From assembly GCA_943333015.1 (NCBI GenBank), contig CALQRR010000058.1, forward strand, positions 1 to 8,332: DNA of 8,332 bases, given 5' to 3'. Below, piece after piece: positions 1 to 7,239 of this stretch (positions within the stretch are counted from its first letter, which is position 1; every line of letters begins with the position of its first letter). This DNA is from Chitinophaga pinensis. Lineage in GTDB: Bacteria > Bacteroidota > Bacteroidia > M30B66. The position numbers were made by a program, and so were the translations under genes. Under the pieces are notes generated by a model. It saw only the letters and a program-made list of their open reading frames with translations. It searched no databases and was not told where the DNA came from.

Positions 1-140
1 ATACACGCTTGAGAATTATCGACAATACTCTTGACAACACTCGCCCCGATATTACTTTGATCCAATACAGGTTGAGCTATAGCACCTAATGGAAATACAT
101 ACATCAGAGTTACAACAAATACTCGAAGAACGTTTGTCAT
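1..140 (-). CDS. Exported protein of unknown function, 5' end only (cut by window edge)
   Basis: A minus-strand reading frame begins with ATG at 140 and stays open to the edge of the window, giving 46 codons. The translation starts MTNVLRVFVVTLMYVFPLG and continues AIAQPVLDQSN. This is a good Sec signal peptide: Arg at position 6, a hydrophobic core, then an A-x-A cleavage site (AIA) followed by Gln. The mature protein would start QPVLDQSNIGASV, and such a Gln-Pro start after a signal peptide is common in secreted Bacteroidota proteins. The product should leave the cytoplasm, but the visible mature part (about 24 residues) is too short to assign a family. It lies 245 bp downstream of the HEAT-cyclophilin gene on the same strand and probably has its own promoter. 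Start and signal peptide are seen directly; export is inferred. Confidence 0.6.
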   Translation of the reverse strand, partial: MTNVLRVFVVTLMYVFPLGAIAQPVLDQSNIGASVVKSIVDNSQAC

Positions 141-162
141 ATTCTACATTATTTACACTGAA

Positions 163-194
163 TAAATGTATTCAATAGGTTAATGAACCACTAA
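163..194 (-). promoter_or_regulatory. Weak candidate Bacteroidetes-type promoter for the left-edge exported protein
   Basis: On the minus strand TACATTTA (170-163) matches the Bacteroidetes -7 element TAnnTTTG except for the last base. TTAG (194-191), a 3-of-4 match to the -33 TTTG, lies 20 bp upstream. Transcription would start about 15-20 nt before the ATG at 140. Both boxes are imperfect in an AT-rich stretch, so this is only a candidate. Confidence 0.22.
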
Positions 195-218
195 TACTAC
201 ACAAGACATTTAACAGTA

Positions 219-330
219 TCTTAAGAACAAACCCAATTGAACCTCACATTCCCTTTTTGAGGGACAAAATGTGAACGATGCCAGTTTTCTATACCGATCA
301 GACAATGTGAGGAATCCAGATGTCTTAAGA
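219..330. repeat. Nested inverted repeats in the 141-385 intergenic region
   Basis: The 245-bp gap holds no convincing gene but has structured DNA. TCTTAAGA, itself a palindrome, occurs at 219-226 and 323-330. Inside these, CCTCACATT (242-250) is the perfect reverse complement of AATGTGAGG (304-312). The same left arm can instead pair locally: TCACATT (244-250) with AATGTGA (268-274), extended by CCCT (251-254) with AGGG (260-263) around a TTTTG loop and a 4-nt bulge. The two pairings exclude each other. No T-tract follows either stem on the minus strand, so it is not a classical intrinsic terminator. It could be a 3' end or processing structure of the upstream lipoprotein transcript, a leader of the exported protein, or remains of a small mobile repeat. 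Confidence 0.45.
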
Positions 331-385
331 AGCAATAGCACATCTACTAAAAAAGACTCCGATATCTATTAATTCTCGCGTTTAT

Positions 386-2368
386 TTAGTTCGCCAGAAG
401 ACGGATCTGTTTAATCTTTGCGCCAATTCCCAGCAAATGGACAATCTCCATCCCCTGTGTTACTCGGCCAAATGCGGTGTAACGACCGTTCAAATGGGGC
501 GTTCGTGTGTGGGTGATAAACCACTGACAGCTTTCAGTATCGGGTCCTGCACTGGCCATTCCTAATACACCTGCATCAAAGCGCCGGTGTGTAAATTCGC
601 TGCGAATAGTTTCCATCGTGCTGCCATAACCATCGCCCCGTGGGCAACCGTCCTGTATCACAAATCCTGGAACTACACGATGCAGTCTTTTATTCATATA
701 AAAACTATCCTGAATCAGCTTCACGAAATTAGCAACCGTTCCCGGGGCATCATTCACCCATAATTCGGCCTCAATGGTTCCGGCTTCGGTTTCAATAGCA
801 ATGTGCTGATTTTCAGGAATACGCTCCACTAAATCCCAATCGATCGGATGGTTGTATTCCGGTTTCAAATCCCCATACACAGGTTTCCCTTCCAGAAAAC
901 GCATTGTCTTTAATAACTCCCCATACGATTCTATGTCGCGCGGAAGTCGCATTTTCTCCAATGCTTCTTCTAAAAAACCAAGATCCATGAAGGGTATCGT
1001 ATACACACTTTTCAGACTGCCCGGCAAGGTGGTATCGCGCAAATAAGCGGCTCCTAAAGCAACCAAACTCACGTCATAGGTAGCAATACCATCGCGGATC
1101 ACTTTGGCAAAATGTTCCTCCAATGTTTGAACAGCGGATGTTTTTTTCCACGCTTCTGCATACCGGGGAAAACGTTTATCCGAACGTATTTTCAACAGTG
1201 CTTCAAAGCTGAATTCGCGCACCAAAATACTCGTGGTATTAAAACACTCCTCTTCCAAAAAACCTAGGTTATTCCAATCGGCCGACAACGCTTTCAAAAT
1301 AAAACCGCGCACATATTCATCTTGCTCCTTGGAGTATTTGATGAGCAAAATTGCTGAGATTTTCTGCGCTGCTGTTGCATCCGATCGTACTAAACAAGCT
1401 TCAAAAAGCGTGTACTTCGCCCGGGCATGCTGCTCATTTGTTGCCAGCTTTTCCAACTCATCCACCGCAAAAAGATCTGCATGCGCCAACACATAATCAG
1501 CCGCTGTTTCGCGCACATGAAAATCCGTATCCGCCAGTGCTTTAAGGATCAGTGATTTTCCCGAAGCACCCTTCCAGGAATGTATTCCGCGGATAATAAA
1601 CAAGCGACAGAGGTATGCTTTTTCCTGATCAAAAAGCTGGTTCAGAAAAACAGCATCGGCTTCTCCTGAACTACTCAAGCATTTTAATATGATGGCACGC
1701 GTATCCACATTCTCCTCCGATGTAGCGTATTTCTTAAGGACTTCGCGCGAAGCGGAAATATCCCCTTTCAGGCGCGAGATAGCTGAAGCTGCATAAAACC
1801 GGATATCATCTTCTTCTGCCAGTAATTCAATCAGCCATGGCAACAGATCCAACTGATCTGGCTGTTTACGGATGGAATAAAAAAGTCCTTCGGCTAATGC
1901 ATCGTTAAGGTTTTCGGGTATCTCCTTACGGTATTTCAACAAAGATTTCCCTCCTCCACTCTTCCCGATTGCACGCAGTAATTCTTGCTTTACACCATCG
2001 CTTTTTTCTTCCAACAGCCAACGCAACATCAGGTTGACCAATCCATCCATTTGATATTGGCCCAAAGCAAATGATGCCGCTGCTCGCACGTCCTCCGATT
2101 TATCGAACTCCATGGCATGCAGTAAAGGAGCAATAGCCAGCGAATCGGTCATGGATCCGAGCAACAAACAGGCATGCGCTCGAATATCGTCCGATTCATG
2201 GTCCAGATAATCGATTACCACATCGTTTTTGCGCTCATCGGCAAACGTGTGAACCTGTCGCAACGTGTCATTTCCAAACCGGTTAGACTGACTACAGCCA
2301 CTCCACAAGAAAACACAACTCACAATTAATTGTGTATAAATGAACGTCTTAACAATACGATTACACAT
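386..2368 (-). CDS. Lipoprotein with HEAT-like repeats and a C-terminal cyclophilin-type peptidyl-prolyl isomerase domain
   Basis: 660 residues. Residues 1-25 form a lipoprotein signal: basic start, hydrophobic core (about 9-22) and FLWSGC with the lipidated Cys at 25. The lipobox is loose (Trp at -3). Residues about 45-470 are alpha-helical HEAT/PBS-lyase-like repeats, recognisable from recurrent units such as DDIRAHACLLLGSM and EDVRAAASFALGQY, each near 30-35 residues. Residues about 520-660 are a cyclophilin fold that catalyses cis-trans isomerisation of Xaa-Pro bonds. Residues matching human CypA Arg55, Phe60, Gln63, Gln111 and Phe113 are present as R564, F569, Q572, Q615 and F617, so activity is likely. 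The CypA Trp121 position is H625, as expected for a form that binds cyclosporin poorly. It probably sits membrane-anchored in the periplasm, where the repeats could hold a client while the isomerase acts. It is divergent from the LpxH-like operon. The start is supported by the signal peptide directly after it. Confidence 0.88.
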   Translation of the reverse strand: MCNRIVKTFIYTQLIVSCVFLWSGCSQSNRFGNDTLRQVHTFADERKNDVVIDYLDHESDDIRAHACLLLGSMTDSLAIAPLLHAMEFDKSEDVRAAASFALGQYQMDGLVNLMLRWLLEEKSDGVKQELLRAIGKSGGGKSLLKYRKEIPENLNDALAEGLFYSIRKQPDQLDLLPWLIELLAEEDDIRFYAASAISRLKGDISASREVLKKYATSEENVDTRAIILKCLSSSGEADAVFLNQLFDQEKAYLCRLFIIRGIHSWKGASGKSLILKALADTDFHVRETAADYVLAHADLFAVDELEKLATNEQHARAKYTLFEACLVRSDATAAQKISAILLIKYSKEQDEYVRGFILKALSADWNNLGFLEEECFNTTSILVREFSFEALLKIRSDKRFPRYAEAWKKTSAVQTLEEHFAKVIRDGIATYDVSLVALGAAYLRDTTLPGSLKSVYTIPFMDLGFLEEALEKMRLPRDIESYGELLKTMRFLEGKPVYGDLKPEYNHPIDWDLVERIPENQHIAIETEAGTIEAELWVNDAPGTVANFVKLIQDSFYMNKRLHRVVPGFVIQDGCPRGDGYGSTMETIRSEFTHRRFDAGVLGMASAGPDTESCQWFITHTRTPHLNGRYTAFGRVTQGMEIVHLLGIGAKIKQIRLLAN

Positions 2369-2387
2369 ACATTTTCTGAATTACCAG

Positions 2388-2416
2388 CAAAAGTAAGCCT
2401 TTCAAAATTCTGCCAA
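2388..2416 (-). promoter_or_regulatory. Candidate Bacteroidetes-type promoter for the HEAT-cyclophilin lipoprotein gene
   Basis: On the minus strand TACTTTTG (2395-2388) is a perfect match to the Bacteroidetes -7 consensus TAnnTTTG. TTGG (2416-2413), a 3-of-4 match to the -33 TTTG, lies 17 bp upstream. The predicted start would leave a leader of only about 10-15 nt before the ATG at 2368. That is short but compatible with Bacteroidota, which rely little on Shine-Dalgarno pairing. Confidence 0.4.
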
Positions 2417-2532
2417 CCATGGAAGCGAAAAGTGTTTTTACGCAGGTAATACCGCTGAAGCAAAATGCTAACCTGACTTTCATACTGGCTTCATACCGGA
2501 ACCTCACTTTTACACGTGAACTTAAACGGTGC

Positions 2533-3390
2533 ATGAAAAATAATCAAGAACATTTCCGTCGCATAGGTCTGGTCGTAATCTCAGATGTCCATTTGGGAAC
2601 GTATGGCTGTCACGCCCGAGAACTCGTTGCTTACCTGCGCAGCATCCGTCCAGAAGTGCTTGTGCTCAATGGTGATATTATTGACGGTTGGGCATTTTCG
2701 AAATCCTACTTCCCGGCTACACATCATCAGGTATTATTGGAAATCATGCGACTTATCACGCAGGGAACCACGGTCTATTATATTACAGGAAACCACGATG
2801 AAATGCTGCGCCGATTTTCAGATCTGAATCTGGGACAATTTCATTTGGTTGATAAACTGGTGCTTCAGCTCGACGGTAAACGTGCCTGGATTTTCCATGG
2901 GGATGTGTTTGATTTATCGGTAAATACCGGGAAATGGTTGGCCAAAATTGCTGGAAAGAGTTACGACTATCTTATCGTATTAAACCGAATGATTAACTGG
3001 GCACTAGCCCGTTTAGGAAAGGAGAAAATATCGGTATCTAAAAAGATAAAAGCCAGTGTAAAAAAGGCGGTAAAATATGTGGGTGATTTTGAAGAAATAG
3101 CAGCCCAACATGCCATTGATCAAGGATATGAGTATGTGGTGTGCGGTCATATTCATCAAGCACAAATGCGTGTTATTAAAAAAGAGAATGGATCGGTGAT
3201 GTACCTCAATTCGGGCGACTGGATTGAAAATCTAACGGCACTCGAATACAACAAAGGCCAGTGGAAGCTGTATTCGTTCGAAGATGAAATGAAGGAGTTG
3301 CTCAGTCAAATAATACCTGAAATAACCGGCAATCATTCCGATCAAAAATCAACAACGCAAGAAACGTGTCTCATACTTAATACGATCTGA
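2533..3390 (+). CDS. LpxH-like calcineurin-family phosphoesterase (putative UDP-2,3-diacylglucosamine diphosphatase)
   Basis: 285 residues from ATG 2533. All two-metal motifs of calcineurin-like phosphoesterases are present: SDVHLG (D18, H20), NGDIIDGW (D48), TGNHDE (N87, H88, D89), FHGDVFD (H122) and CGHIHQ (H206, H208). The order and spacing match the LpxH class, which removes UMP from UDP-2,3-diacylglucosamine at the membrane face to give lipid X for lipid A. However, classical LpxH has GNRD where this protein has GNHD, so the true substrate may be another nucleotide-linked or lipid pyrophosphate. No signal peptide is seen. An in-frame ATG at 2419 would add 38 residues that do not look like the family and would lie 50 bp from the divergent lipoprotein start, so I prefer 2533. 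The stop is 2 nt before the glycosyltransferase, implying co-transcription and a shared pathway. The fold is nearly certain and the substrate is not. Confidence 0.85.
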   Translation: MKNNQEHFRRIGLVVISDVHLGTYGCHARELVAYLRSIRPEVLVLNGDIIDGWAFSKSYFPATHHQVLLEIMRLITQGTTVYYITGNHDEMLRRFSDLNLGQFHLVDKLVLQLDGKRAWIFHGDVFDLSVNTGKWLAKIAGKSYDYLIVLNRMINWALARLGKEKISVSKKIKASVKKAVKYVGDFEEIAAQHAIDQGYEYVVCGHIHQAQMRVIKKENGSVMYLNSGDWIENLTALEYNKGQWKLYSFEDEMKELLSQIIPEITGNHSDQKSTTQETCLILNTI

Positions 3391-3392
3391 AC

Positions 3393-4412
3393 ATGAAAAT
3401 TCTATATGCTATTCAGGGAACCGGAAACGGACATGTAAGCCGCGCCAGAGAAGTTATTCCCACGTTGAAAAGGTTTGCCGATGTGGATGTTTTCTTAAGT
3501 GGTGGTAATTCCAATCTGGAACTTCCATTTGAAGTCAATTATAAGAGCAAGGGGTTAAGTTTTGATTATGGAAAAAGTGGCAGTCTGAGTTATTTCAATA
3601 CCCTGCGAAAACTTCAGCCAACGCGCATATGGCGTGAGATCCGGGATTTTCCCATTCAACAATACGACCTTGTCCTCAACGATTTTGAATGCATCTCGGC
3701 TTATGCAGCTAAATTAAGAGGCGTGCCCTGCATGTCATTCTCGCATCAGGCTTCTCTGTTAAGTAAACAAGCTCCGCGGCCTTCGGGCTTCCATTTACTT
3801 GGAGAAACAATTCTGAGCCACTATGCTCCTGCCGATTATGCTGTTGGTTTGCATTTTCAACGCTATGATGATTCTATTTTCACGCCCATTATTCGGAAAG
3901 AAATCCGACAACTCAACCCAATCAAACTTGGGCATTATACCGTCTATTTACCCGCTGTTGGGAATCAGGAAATCCTAAATATGCTGACACAAATTCCCGA
4001 TGTGCGCTGGGAAGTTTTTTCAAGAAATAACCGCTACACATATATGGAGAAAAATGTGTGTATCCGGCCCATTCAAAACGACATGTTTATACACAGTCTG
4101 AGCACATGTCGCGGCCTCTTAACCAGTGCCGGTTTTGAAGCACCGGCGGAAGCCTTGTTTCTGGATAAAAAACTGTTTGTCATTCCCATTGGCGGTCAAT
4201 ACGAACAAGCCTGTAATGCTGCAGCTTTAAACGAATTAGGTGTTTCTTCTGGGAATTTCGGTGATGCATCTCTGCTTCAGGATTTACAAAACTGGGTAAC
4301 AAAACCACAAACGATTTCGGTCAACTTTCCAGACATCACAAACGATTTAGTGGAGCAAATTGTCTTTGATCAGGCTCCTTTTTTCGTGCCGGGATTAGCT
4401 GCTGGTTGGTGA
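3393..4412 (+). CDS. GT-B fold glycosyltransferase (Glyco_trans_1_3 / MJ1255-like)
   Basis: 339 residues. The N-terminus MKILYAIQGTGNGHVSRA has the first beta strand and glycine-rich loop of GT-B enzymes (compare the GGTGGH loop of MurG). The C-terminal half has the donor-binding region typical of UDP-sugar GT-B enzymes: LLTSAGFEAPAEAL (243-256) then PIGGQYEQACNAAAL (265-279), in which E249 and E253 and the conserved GGQ/EQ stretch would contact the nucleotide sugar. There is no signal peptide or membrane helix, so it likely acts in the cytoplasm or at the inner membrane face. The start lies 2 nt after the stop of the LpxH-like gene, so translation is probably coupled. The pairing suggests that the transferase glycosylates a lipid or lipid-linked acceptor. 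Sugar donor and acceptor cannot be read from the sequence. Confidence 0.82.
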   Translation: MKILYAIQGTGNGHVSRAREVIPTLKRFADVDVFLSGGNSNLELPFEVNYKSKGLSFDYGKSGSLSYFNTLRKLQPTRIWREIRDFPIQQYDLVLNDFECISAYAAKLRGVPCMSFSHQASLLSKQAPRPSGFHLLGETILSHYAPADYAVGLHFQRYDDSIFTPIIRKEIRQLNPIKLGHYTVYLPAVGNQEILNMLTQIPDVRWEVFSRNNRYTYMEKNVCIRPIQNDMFIHSLSTCRGLLTSAGFEAPAEALFLDKKLFVIPIGGQYEQACNAAALNELGVSSGNFGDASLLQDLQNWVTKPQTISVNFPDITNDLVEQIVFDQAPFFVPGLAAGW

Positions 4413-4493
4413 TCATAAAATGATTCTAAACTACATGTGATGGATTATTAGACGGAGTTATTAATCTTTATTTATTACTTCCATTCCATGCCT

Positions 4494-4507
4494 TTCACGG
4501 GCGTGAA
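4494..4507. repeat. Short perfect inverted repeat in the gap before the vWA-ATPase operon
   Basis: TTCACG-GG-CGTGAA is a 14-bp perfect palindrome in the otherwise AT-rich 227-bp gap between the glycosyltransferase stop (4412) and the vWA start (4640). No T-tract follows, and the 2-nt centre is tight for RNA, so a protein-binding operator for the downstream operon is as likely as a weak terminator of the upstream one. I saw no convincing TAnnTTTG promoter and no gene in this gap. Confidence 0.3.
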
Positions 4508-4639
4508 TTCATTGTTTATTAAAAATCACATTTTCACCAAAGTCACACTCCCATTTTAAATCAGATCCTAATTCTCAGTTAAAATTCTAATTTGAAAACA
4601 TCGTGTGGTTTTAGCTGTTTGCTATATCTTAACTGCACC

Positions 4640-5731
4640 ATGGAAGGATTTCGTTTTTCACGATTTGAAGCCGGCAAGGATGAAAATCCCTTCGACCGTT
4701 TGTTAAAATTATTCAAGGAAATTCTCTTGCATGCCTCTGGTGATGTGGACGAAGCGATAAATTGGCTCACAGCCTTAGATCGTCAATACACCCTCACAGA
4801 CGATGAGTATGGCATTGGTGATTTCATTGAAGATCTCAAACGCAAAGGATACTTGAATGACGATCCGGAACACGGACTTTCTGTTAGCCCAAAAACAGAA
4901 CGGGAAATGCGACGTGATTCCTTGGATCAGATTTTCGGAAAACTGAAAAAAGGGCGGCGAGGCAGTCATGGGACACGTTTTAGCGGACAAGGTGAAGAAG
5001 GCGGAACCGATCGTCGTGCGTTCGAGTTTGGAGATCCTCCTGAAAACATATCGCTCACCGACAGTATTCGCAATGCCCAAGTAAATCATGGCATTGGCGA
5101 TTTCAGACTGGAAGAACGTGATTTGGAGGTGATCGAGCAAGATTACAAAACGCAAACGTCTACCGTCCTCATGATCGATATTTCCCATTCGATGATTCTG
5201 TATGGTGAAGATCGTATAACACCCGCCAAAAAGGTGGCGCTCGCCATGGCAGAACTCATTCGCATTAAATACCCGAAAGACACGCTCGATGTGATTGTTT
5301 TTGGAAACGATGCCTGGCAGATTCAGGTCAAAGACATACCATATTTACAAGTTGGCCCGTATCATACAAATACCGTTGCCGGTTTGGAATTGGCCATGGA
5401 TTTACTGCGCAGAAGAAAAAATCCGAACAAACAGATATTCATGATCACCGATGGCAAGCCCACCTGCTTGAAAGAAGGCGATCATTATTACAAAAATTCA
5501 AACGGACTTGACCGGAAAATTGTCAATAAAACACTAGGATTGGCTGCTCAATGTCGCCGGTTAAAAATCCCTATTACCACCTTCATGCTTGCAACCGATT
5601 CCTGGCTGCAGGATTTTGTCAAGGAATTTACAGAAACCAACGGAGGAAGAGCCTTTTATACCGGTCTGCAAGGATTGGGTGATTTGGTATTTTCCGATTA
5701 TGAACGCAATCGCTCCCGCAAAATCCGATGA
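4640..5731 (+). CDS. vWA-domain protein, partner of a ChlI/MoxR-type AAA+ ATPase
   Basis: 363 residues from ATG 4640. The open frame extends to a TTG at 4592, but those 16 residues (rich in Cys and Leu) do not fit the family, so ATG is chosen. Residues 1-75 are helical and acidic. Residues about 100-130 are a Gly/Arg/Ser-rich linker (GRRGSHGTRFSGQGEE). Residues about 170-355 are a von Willebrand factor A domain with a complete metal-ion-dependent adhesion site: DISHS (D180, S182, S184), the Thr of YHTNT (T243 or T245) and the Asp of ITDGK (D271). It should therefore bind Mg2+ and a protein acidic residue, as ChlD/BchD and MoxR-partner vWA proteins do. The last residues (RNRSRKIR) are strongly basic. 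The stop overlaps the ATPase start by ATGA, a sign of coupled translation and of complex formation. No signal peptide, so cytoplasmic. The client protein is unknown. Confidence 0.85.
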   Translation: MEGFRFSRFEAGKDENPFDRLLKLFKEILLHASGDVDEAINWLTALDRQYTLTDDEYGIGDFIEDLKRKGYLNDDPEHGLSVSPKTEREMRRDSLDQIFGKLKKGRRGSHGTRFSGQGEEGGTDRRAFEFGDPPENISLTDSIRNAQVNHGIGDFRLEERDLEVIEQDYKTQTSTVLMIDISHSMILYGEDRITPAKKVALAMAELIRIKYPKDTLDVIVFGNDAWQIQVKDIPYLQVGPYHTNTVAGLELAMDLLRRRKNPNKQIFMITDGKPTCLKEGDHYYKNSNGLDRKIVNKTLGLAAQCRRLKIPITTFMLATDSWLQDFVKEFTETNGGRAFYTGLQGLGDLVFSDYERNRSRKIR

Positions 5732-7239
5732 AAAACACGATGAAAAACAAACCTCATATCAACACCTTTGGAGAACTAAAGGAATCGGGATACATCTCTT
5801 TACCCATAAAAGATGAACTTCGAAAAAATCTCATCCAGCGCATTCAGGCGAAAGAGAATGTATTTGAAGGAATTCTTGGATACGAAAAAACCGTTATTCC
5901 TGAAATTCAACGAGCAATTTTATCACGCCACAACATCAACTTGCTTGGATTACGTGGTCAAGCCAAAACGCGTATTGCCCGACAAATGACCGAATTATTG
6001 GATGAATATGTTCCAGTGATTGAAGGTTCGGAAACAAATGACGATCCATTCGGACCTGTTTCATTTCATGGTCGGGAAATGATTGCCTTGCACGGTGATG
6101 CAACACCGATTCGCTGGATGCATCGCTCAGACAGGTTTGTCGAGAAGCTTGCAACGCCGGATGTGACTGTTGCCGATCTCATTGGTGACATCGATCCGAT
6201 CAAGGCAGCCAACATGAAAATATCGTATGCCGATGAACGGGCGATCCATTTTGGGTTGATCCCTCGTTCGAACCGCTGCATATTCGTGATCAATGAATTA
6301 CCCGATTTGCAGGCCCGAATTCAGGTCGCGCTGTTCAATATTTTGCAAGAAGGCGATATTCAAATTCGCGGTTTCCGAATGCGCTTACCATTGGATTTGC
6401 AGTTTGTATTTACAGCCAATCCTGAAGATTATACCAACCGTGGCAGTATCGTTACACCGTTGAAAGATCGGATTCAAAGTCAGATTGTGACCCATTATCC
6501 GAAGAGCATCGAAATTGCCAAAACCATCACCCGTCAGGAAGCGCGTCTTCCCAAAGCACAACAGGAATTGGTAAAAGTCCCCGAATTAATCCGCGATTTG
6601 ATTGAGCAGGTTAGTTTTGAAGCTCGAACATCGGAATATGTTGATGCTAAGAGTGGTGTTTCGGCCCGATTGAGCATTTCGGCTTTCGAAAATATGGTGA
6701 GTAGTGCCGAACGACGTGTGTTGATCAACGGCGAAAAATCTACAACTGCTCGCATTAGTGATCTGTGGGGAATGGTGTCGGCTATCAACGGGAAAATTGA
6801 GCTGGTATACGAAGGGGAGCAAGAAGGACCTGTAAACGTGGCTCAGTTTCTTATTGCGACAGCCATTCGAAGTTTATTTGTGAATTACTTTCCTGATCCG
6901 GAGCGTTTTAAACGCAAAAAAGAAACGAATCCCTACGAGGCTATTGTGAATTGGTTTAACAGCAACAATGAGTTGGATCTGTTGATGGATGAACCGGCGA
7001 AAGAGTATGCGCGCAAATTAAAATCGGTCGATGGCCTATCGGCATTGGTCGATGTGTATTACAAGAGTCTGCCCGAAACAGAACGTTTGTTACTGATGGA
7101 ATTTGTACTGTATGGCCTAGCATCGTTTTCTCAATTGAACCGTATTGCGATAGATAGTGGCATGTTGTTCAAGGATCTGTTCAGCTCTGTTTTTTCGGCT
7201 GAGGATGAAGATGAGGACGAAGGCTTTAGCGCCAATTGA
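5728..7239 (+). CDS. AAA+ ATPase of the magnesium-chelatase subunit I / MoxR type
   Basis: 503 residues. Key sites: Walker A GLRGQAKT (74-81), with Ala replacing the third Gly as in MoxR/RavA GxxGxAKS/T loops; Walker B region CIFVINELPDL (184-194), where N189 E190 replaces the usual Asp-Glu; sensor 1 TANPED (N231); putative arginine finger TPLKDR (R248); sensor 2 VSARLS (R314). The VQIRG-like segment DIQIRGFRMRLPLDLQ (210-225) resembles the helix-2 insert hairpin of ChlI and sigma-54-type activators, and such genes are often annotated as magnesium chelatase. The C-terminal part is helical and ends in an acidic run (AEDEDEDEGF). It should form a hexameric ring that, with the vWA protein, remodels or loads metal/cofactor into a client. 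No ChlH/CobN-like subunit is nearby, so true chelatase function is unlikely. Start ATG 5728 overlaps the vWA stop; a second in-frame ATG lies at 5740. The 3' end overlaps the convergent acyltransferase by 14 nt. Confidence 0.87.
   Translation: MKNTMKNKPHINTFGELKESGYISLPIKDELRKNLIQRIQAKENVFEGILGYEKTVIPEIQRAILSRHNINLLGLRGQAKTRIARQMTELLDEYVPVIEGSETNDDPFGPVSFHGREMIALHGDATPIRWMHRSDRFVEKLATPDVTVADLIGDIDPIKAANMKISYADERAIHFGLIPRSNRCIFVINELPDLQARIQVALFNILQEGDIQIRGFRMRLPLDLQFVFTANPEDYTNRGSIVTPLKDRIQSQIVTHYPKSIEIAKTITRQEARLPKAQQELVKVPELIRDLIEQVSFEARTSEYVDAKSGVSARLSISAFENMVSSAERRVLINGEKSTTARISDLWGMVSAINGKIELVYEGEQEGPVNVAQFLIATAIRSLFVNYFPDPERFKRKKETNPYEAIVNWFNSNNELDLLMDEPAKEYARKLKSVDGLSALVDVYYKSLPETERLLLMEFVLYGLASFSQLNRIAIDSGMLFKDLFSSVFSAEDEDEDEGFSAN

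Noticed and set aside
221..343. 40-codon minus-strand frame (ATG at 343, TAA at 221) rich in Cys and His
   Set aside because: No ribosome-binding signal, atypical composition, and it coincides with the inverted repeats; most likely chance.
2419..2532. 38-residue N-terminal extension of the LpxH-like protein
   Set aside because: The residues before the metal-binding strand do not look like the family, and the extension would occupy most of the divergent promoter region; ATG 2533 gives a family-like start.
4588..4594. TAATTTG as a -7 promoter element for the vWA operon
   Set aside because: One base short of the TAnnTTTG spacing, with no -33 TTTG at the right distance; chance match in AT-rich DNA.
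4775..5188. 137-codon minus-strand open frame
   Set aside because: Lies antisense inside the well-supported vWA gene, has no recognisable domain and no start context; a shadow frame.
4640..7239. A genuine magnesium or cobalt chelatase
   Set aside because: The large catalytic subunit and any tetrapyrrole pathway gene are absent from the window, and the ATPase Walker A and B variants are closer to MoxR-like relatives; the chelatase name would over-annotate.
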